64,000 nt of DNA from Zeugodacus cucurbitae. Taxonomy: Eukaryota > Arthropoda > Insecta > Diptera > Tephritidae. The notes beneath the pieces are model-generated. The model did not search any database. It saw nothing but the letters and a program-made list of their open reading frames with translations, and was not told the DNA's origin. Every line of letters begins with the position of its first letter. The stretch's first letter is position 1. Location: NCBI RefSeq assembly GCF_028554725.1, contig NC_071668.1, positions 50,015,732 to 50,079,731 on the forward strand, given 5' to 3'. Made by a program: the position numbers and the translations under genes. Shown here piece after piece: positions 58,798 to 64,000 of this stretch.

Positions 58798-60880
58798 GAT
58801 TATGATATTCTTTAACTTTCCTCACCACAATTTGCCGAACTTGAAGTCAATTCCATAAATTAACTAAAAACCTAAAGAACCAGTACATCCTCCTTCAATT
58901 ATTTCCAATCAACCATTTATTATACAATTTGGAAGAGTCTTGTCATTCAAAGGTCATGCTAGAATAAAATAGTTAGTAACAATAATTATCAAATTAATTC
59001 AAACCCAACTTGTCTATTTAATGCCTTTCCCAATATAGCGGTCGATTTTAGAAACTCTGTAATCAGCAATATCTAAAACTATGTATGATTAGACCTTCCA
59101 AACACATCTATGCTGCTTTGTTGGAGAGCAGAATAGAGTTGTAAGAACAGAAACAATAATGGATCCCAACAGGGTTTGGAATGTACGTATATGTCGACAA
59201 TCTGACCCCAATTTGACTGAAACTATTTTCAACACATAAAAATGTTACCCAGAAAGCGGAAACAAAGATCACAGAGAATATGATTGAGGAATTGAAGTTG
59301 AGATCAAAGATCATTAATATGATGGACTGCTTAATTCGGAGAAGATTGTTTGAAATAAAATTCAGGATTGACAGAAGAAGGACTCATATAATATACTCTC
59401 GATATGTAGTTCAAATTATTTATCTAAAATCTACCAAAAGCAATATTTCGATCATCTTAATAAGGTTAAGATTTCTGAATAAAGATTATCGACTGAAAAT
59501 GGAAGTACATTTGCTTAATACATATCTCTACATATCTATAAGGTTGTATAAACCGGTGTCGCTGCGTTCAGACTCTTAGCCGAAGTGAATATTTTTTTAT
59601 GTTCTTCATGATCCCAATGTCTTAACCATGAAATAGAGCACAAGCAATCATTTAATCATCAAAGTTAACATTTAAAGAAATAAGAATAATGAAAGGAGTT
59701 CATTAATATTGAAGTCCAGCTTCATTTACCAATGATTCTACAATTAAACCTTTCATTGAAATGAATGAGTTGCTTTTGTTTCGAAAAGAATTCTCGTTCA
59801 TGGGCTGTAATATCCCATGACAATAAGATCCCAAGAAAACAAAGCAATGACCGACTAAAGTCACGATGTCTTCTAATTCTGGTTCAAATTTTAGTCCATA
59901 TTTTAACTTTTTATCATTTTTTTTTTGTAGTCAAATAATATCGGTTCGGCTCAATGGATTCGGGGACTATGTTGAAAATATGTTAGTTTGTAGCGAACTC
60001 TAAAAAATAGTAGTACAAAAGCCAGAACTGCTGTGAATTCAAAATATGTTCACTGTCCTACGAACTGTAAGCGCCTCGAATACAGAGTTAAGGATTATGC
60101 AAATCTCACGTAAAAACTGCCTCGAACAAAGAATTGGTTTTCAAAAAAGGAAAATAATGGACAGAGCCATATGGAAATGGTTCTGAGTTATACATAGACT
60201 TAAATTGTAGGGTTAAATTATATATATAATGAATAATAGTCGATAATAACAACTGAAAATGTTTGGTACTTTCGTATATCCACGTAAATTGTCCGAACTA
60301 TTACTGATTTACCTATCCGCTAAACATTTCGAGTTCTATGTAATGAACAAACTGAAATTTTCTAATTCTAATTCATTTAACTATGCGTCACTCGTACTAC
60401 AATTTAATAAATTTACATAAATTAGCATATAGGCTAGTACATACAATCATAACACATATTTATGTATATGATTTTTGGAGACGTAGAGAGCCTAACTTGT
60501 AGCTTTTGCAGTATACAAATGCGATACTTCTTAAAAGATTTTCTTCCAGAGAATATCGTTGAACTTAAGAGTCATCCAGTCGCTCAATTAAAATATTTTA
60601 ACTTTTTATTTGTCGCTTGTGTTTAAATGCTTCCGTAAAGTCTTCAGTTGTGTTTTCGTTTCGATGTTCCGACATCCTAAACCGACATCAATGTTCTACT
60701 ATACTTTTCTCATGAATACTCATGAATATATGTATAGTTATGTCCGTAATTCTAGTATAACCATTACAGAGATTCGCGTACTTGATATGCAGAATTCTTC
60801 AGTTCTTTTAGGTTAATTATACCGTAAAACCCACTATTTTGATATGATCTTCGTTGAAGTGCTGCCACGAGACTTGGACT
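58798..60880. other. Intergenic, downstream of the host gene exon
   Basis: No repeat family recognised. Open frames at 59,280-59,579 and 60,610-60,816 show no domain. Part of this may be 3' UTR or intron of the minus-strand host gene. Confidence 0.45.
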
Positions 60881-61854
60881 TTAAACTTTGCCCTTTGGCA
60901 GACAGCTGTTGTTATCACTGAAAGCCGAGGGTGGACTCAAATTCTTCTCGCTTATTATATTATGAAATTCATCAGGTATGCCTGAGCTGCTGTTGCTTTG
61001 TGTGGTTTCGACATAATTGTTTGCATTCAAGCAAGTGATGTTCGTGTCGTACGATTTGTTGGCTTTGTTGTTGTGTGCATGACCCGAAAGACTGCTGCCG
61101 ATTGCGAGCGTATCGGCATTGCTGAGCGTCTCCATGGCGCGATAGTCAAAGAATGTCGACATATTGTCGTTGGGTATGCCGAGTAAATGAAGTGGTTCAA
61201 TACTGGTGGGCAAATGATGGCGATAATTGTCCTGATTGCTGCCATCAAGTGCACCGCCACCAGCACCGCCGTGTTTTTCACCATAGCCGGATGAAAGCAG
61301 CTTACCTTTGCGGCGTGGTGTAATTGTTAGAAAATCACCGTAGCTCTTGTTGTGACAAGCCAAGGCGGCACCGCTGACAGCATTATTACTACTTCCGTTA
61401 TTTGAGCCACCGCCAACGCCAATGCCAGCGCCGCTTGGACGTTTTGTGTTTGGCGCTTGCATGGGTGTTTGTTGGTTGTTTGTTATGTTGGGGGGTTGTG
61501 GTGCGGCATGCTTCAGAATTTCGACATATGAACCCGACTGGACAATATGCGGGGCGGGGATGCTGTTAGTTGTGCATTGGAACTCGCCGGAGAGGAGGAG
61601 GTTACTGCCGCTGTTGGAATTAGTATCGGTAGCTTTTGATCGTATTTTGCCACCGGATAGACTGCCGGGCATATTTGTATGGTTGGTTGAATTTTGGGCA
61701 GATGTGGATGTGGAAGCTGATGTGGATGTTGATGTGGATGATGTTTGTCGCTGGTGATGGTGATGCGATTGTGACTGTGCCCCACAGGCAATGGTTGGTT
61801 TCGGTTGTTTTGGTGGCGGGTCAAAGAGCCGGTAGTCGAAGGGCACGGGGTCCA
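60881..61854 (-). CDS. Large exon of an unrecognised host gene (about 324 codons)
   Basis: The minus frame is open for 332 codons; I place the exon start near 61,854, after the possible acceptor TTGTATTCAACAG. It begins SSMDPVPFDYRLFDPPPKQP. Low-complexity tracts follow: His/Gln, then a Ser/Thr run at about residues 45-65, and Gly/Asn/Ser around residues 150-175. Ordered islands between them include SGSYVEILKHAAPQPPN, KSYGDFLTITPRRKGKLLSS, TFFDYRAMETLSNADTLAIG and IPDEFHNIISEKNLSPPSAF. No catalytic or membrane motif is visible. The islands and high GC contrast with the surrounding relics, so I take it as real coding sequence. The frame ends CLPKGKV and stop; whether that is the true C terminus or the exon splices earlier is unclear. 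I do not recognise the protein. Confidence 0.72.
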
Positions 61855-62822
61855 TGCTGCTGTTGAATACAATGAACAAATACGATTAGCTGCATCAATA
61901 TGTAATGTCTCGGAGGGTATTATAACAATTGGGTAAGATGATTATTAGAAGTGTGCTGATTAGTATTTAGTAAAACATGCAAATAAATGCGGGACAACAT
62001 GCAAGTGAGTGAGTTTAAATAACATAAACAACATATATGAATTTCTCAAAGCTTAACCAAATTGTCAGAATACAGTATAAAATTAAAGTAGTGCGTAGAA
62101 AGCTCGGTATGTGTCTTAGTTCGAGTTTAGATGTAAGTCACAAAGAAATAATTTATAAATCTCGAAAGCAGAATAGGAGGCATTCCTGATGAATACTTTG
62201 AAATTTACAGGATTAATGTGGATCTAAACGCTTAGACGTCGGTAAGTATTTCAGCGCTGTCAGAGTATCGCAATGACGCATAAACTCTTTCTACTGTTCT
62301 TCTTGAAAACTTTGCCAATTTACTTTTTATACTGAATTGAGAAACATTGCCCTCGTTTAATCTAATTGAATTTTATAGAACTATTAACCACTGAACCAAA
62401 GTGTTTTTTGTCATTTGTAGTGTTTGAAAGGATTTATCGAAGAAAGTAGCATCCAGATTAATTAAACATAATATAACACAGTCACAAACAAAAAGGGTTT
62501 GACCTAAGGGTCTTACTATATGTACCTTATGTGATCTGTTTTTGAGCTCTCTGAATTCGAATTCGTGGTTCATTTCACACCATCAGATCAGGGTGTGGAC
62601 ATAACACCATAAAAAAATTATTTATTTTAGTTTCAAGAGGATAATTCATCATAATGCATACGAAAAGCCAGTCAATCGGTCAGACATGTATTAATAAATC
62701 TCTAACTCCCTTAATATAATATATCATCACAAACTTAATAATAAACTTAATAGAATATTTCAATTGATGATTAACACTCATGAATATATGCTTGCAAGTG
62801 TTTGCGTGTATGCGAGTGCAAA
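61855..62822 (-). other. Probable intron between the two host exons
   Basis: AT-rich DNA without coding content between two minus-strand exons. Its 3' end would be the CAACAG acceptor at 61,855-61,860. The 5' donor is uncertain. A GC-type donor (AATAG, then GCAAGC) near 62,878 would keep the frame (…SLSN joined to SSMDPV), but this could be chance. Confidence 0.4.
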
Positions 62823-63703
62823 TTAGAGTTTAAAGTATTCTGTGTTGGAAAACACATCGACTACAACACTAATGGCTTGCCTATTGGAAAGCGAGCGCTT
62901 GTGGTATCCGATGCTATCGCTACTACTACTGCCGCTACGCGAATTCGGTGGCTTCGCGCAGTTGTTGATGACATGGGTGGTTGTTGGGGTATTATTGGAT
63001 GTGTTGTTGGTAGTGGTGGTGCTAACCAATGCTTGGGGACTTGTACGTGATGATGGATTGCTGCAAATGATTGTCTCGTGGTTGTTGCTAGTAATGTTGG
63101 TGATTGAGGGGGTTGTTGTTGCTGCATTGGTATTGATATTGGCGACACGCTCATGCTTGGATGAAGTCGATGTTGATGATGTGGAAGAAGCGAAACGATA
63201 TGGCGGCGATGGAGATAATGGGCGTGCAGCTGAAGTGGCGTTGATAAGTTGTGCAGTGCTGCGTGCTTGCGGTTGGCGTTGTTGCGGCTGCTGCAGCTGC
63301 AGCTGTGCAGGAGATATGACTGATGGACGTTGTGGCAACATTTGATGCAACTGATGGGGTTGTGCGGCCTGACCATGCAATTTCGACTTTTTGTTGCCTG
63401 CTTTGGCTGCGGCGGCTGCTGCTGCTGCGGCTGCCATTGAACTGCACTGCTTGGCTGTGATGGGGGTTTGCACGTACTGTGAGTGGGCTGAGGGATTTGG
63501 GGGAGGTGCTTGACGTTCGGGTGCATGCAGGGCGGTGGATATGATGCGTGTGGGTATTATGGCTTGGAAAAAGGAGCGTGTGGATTTGAGTGCAGTTGGC
63601 GTTGCCGCTGCTGTTGATGTGGTAGTGGGTGAAGGTTTCGGTGATTTAGAAGTGCGTAAGTTCTCTTTCTTGGAGTCTTTCTTGTGAATCGGCATAATGT
63701 TTT
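62823..63703 (-). CDS. Large 5' coding exon of an unrecognised host gene (about 290 codons)
   Basis: The chosen start is the ATG at 63,695-63,693 (MPIHKKDSKKENLRTSKSPK). It comes eight bases after a good acceptor (ATATATGTTCAG, AG at 63,704-63,705), so an upstream 5' UTR exon is likely outside the window. An upstream ATG at 63,737 lies before that acceptor in an intron-like TATA tract and is rejected. The N terminus is strongly basic. The ordered island RSFFQAIIPTRIISTALHAP is followed by a poly-Ala run (about residues 87-97), Gln/Leu-rich (QLQLQQPQQRQPQ), and Ser/Thr/Asn-rich tracts, ending SGSSSSDSIGYHKRSLSNRQ. Such composition is common in fly nuclear or synaptic proteins. Function is not recognised. 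Both other frames over the triplet repeats are also open, which is a shadow effect. Confidence 0.7.
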
Positions 63704-63704
63704 C

Positions 63705-64000
63705 TGAACATATATATATGTAGATATATTTATGCAAATTTACTTAAAGAAAATGCTGTAAGACACAAAATTGACTAAACGTTTGTTGTGTTTTGATTTC
63801 TTGTTTGAATTTGAGTAAGTGTTAGGGTGTGCTGTGTATGATGCTTGGCGTATTTTATGCACTCAAAGGTGGTTAGTAATAAAAATTGATTGTGGTGTTT
63901 TAATGATTTAGTTGACGGTGGCCATGGCGGTTGTACTACAGGTCGGTGAAGGGGTTAGTACGAGTATTTGTAATGCTTGCAAAATCTCAAAATGTGTTAA
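63705..64000 (-). other. Probable 5' intron of the host gene
   Basis: Upstream of the acceptor at 63,704-63,705; no coding content. A TATA simple repeat precedes the acceptor. Confidence 0.4.

Noticed and set aside
61422..61757. 111-codon plus-strand frame opposite the second host exon
   Set aside because: Antisense of the Ser/Thr and Gly/Asn repeats; no splice sites or ordered islands.
62842..63345. 167-codon plus-strand frame and other long frames over the right-hand exons
   Set aside because: Shadow of the triplet-repeat tracts of the minus-strand exon; composition is the antisense of Gln/Ser/Asn codons.

Overview
The window is AT-rich eukaryotic DNA from a higher dipteran, most likely a tephritid fruit fly. 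The evidence is the dense mix of fly-type transposons: an intact DD41D mariner of the kind described as 'rosa' from Ceratitis, DD34D mariners, pogo-like and hAT-like elements, and R1- and RTE-clade LINEs. Two long Ser/Asn/Gln/Ala-rich exons at the right edge have the look of a fly neural or regulatory gene. No bacterial features, rRNA or convincing tRNA genes are present. The species call is inference.

Layout. 0.2-1.5 kb: a complete mariner with an open 361-codon transposase. 1.5-7.4 kb: RTE LINE scraps, a small hairpin MITE, and two copies of an abundant interspersed repeat here called IR-R (ends ACAAGTAAGGAAGG and GAGAGTATAAAA). 7.5-10.25 kb: a 2.7-kb DNA transposon with perfect-looking 169-bp terminal inverted repeats, a TTAA-like target site and a three-exon transposase gene broken by a frameshift and an internal deletion. 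10.4-23.6 kb: IR-R fragments, mariner relics and a pogo-like MITE in otherwise featureless DNA. 23.6-25.8 kb: a 5'-truncated R1-clade LINE lying directly upstream of a possible host exon. 26-39.6 kb: RTE remnants, a 356-bp MITE, a Helitron 3' end, a deleted DD41D mariner, a 1.28-kb element with 29-bp inverted repeats, and another pogo-like MITE. 39.9-44.5 kb: an RTE copy without its YADD block, abutting a hAT transposase relic that is itself split by a pogo-like element retaining a PCNA-binding (PIP-box) C terminus.

44,492-58,797: a direct tandem duplication of a 7,153-bp unit. The two units differ at about 14 places that I could see by eye (about 0.2%), so it is either very recent or an assembly duplicate of two haplotypes. 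Each unit carries jockey-like and Tc1-like relics, a DD41D 5' fragment, a 76-bp tandem repeat, and an IR-R copy that contains the 5' end and endonuclease domain of an RTE LINE.

58.8-64 kb: largely unique DNA with two large minus-strand exons (63,703-62,823 and about 61,854-60,881) that are probably parts of one host gene. The rest of the window is a transposon graveyard with no joint pathway; what it records is the order of insertions and one recent duplication.
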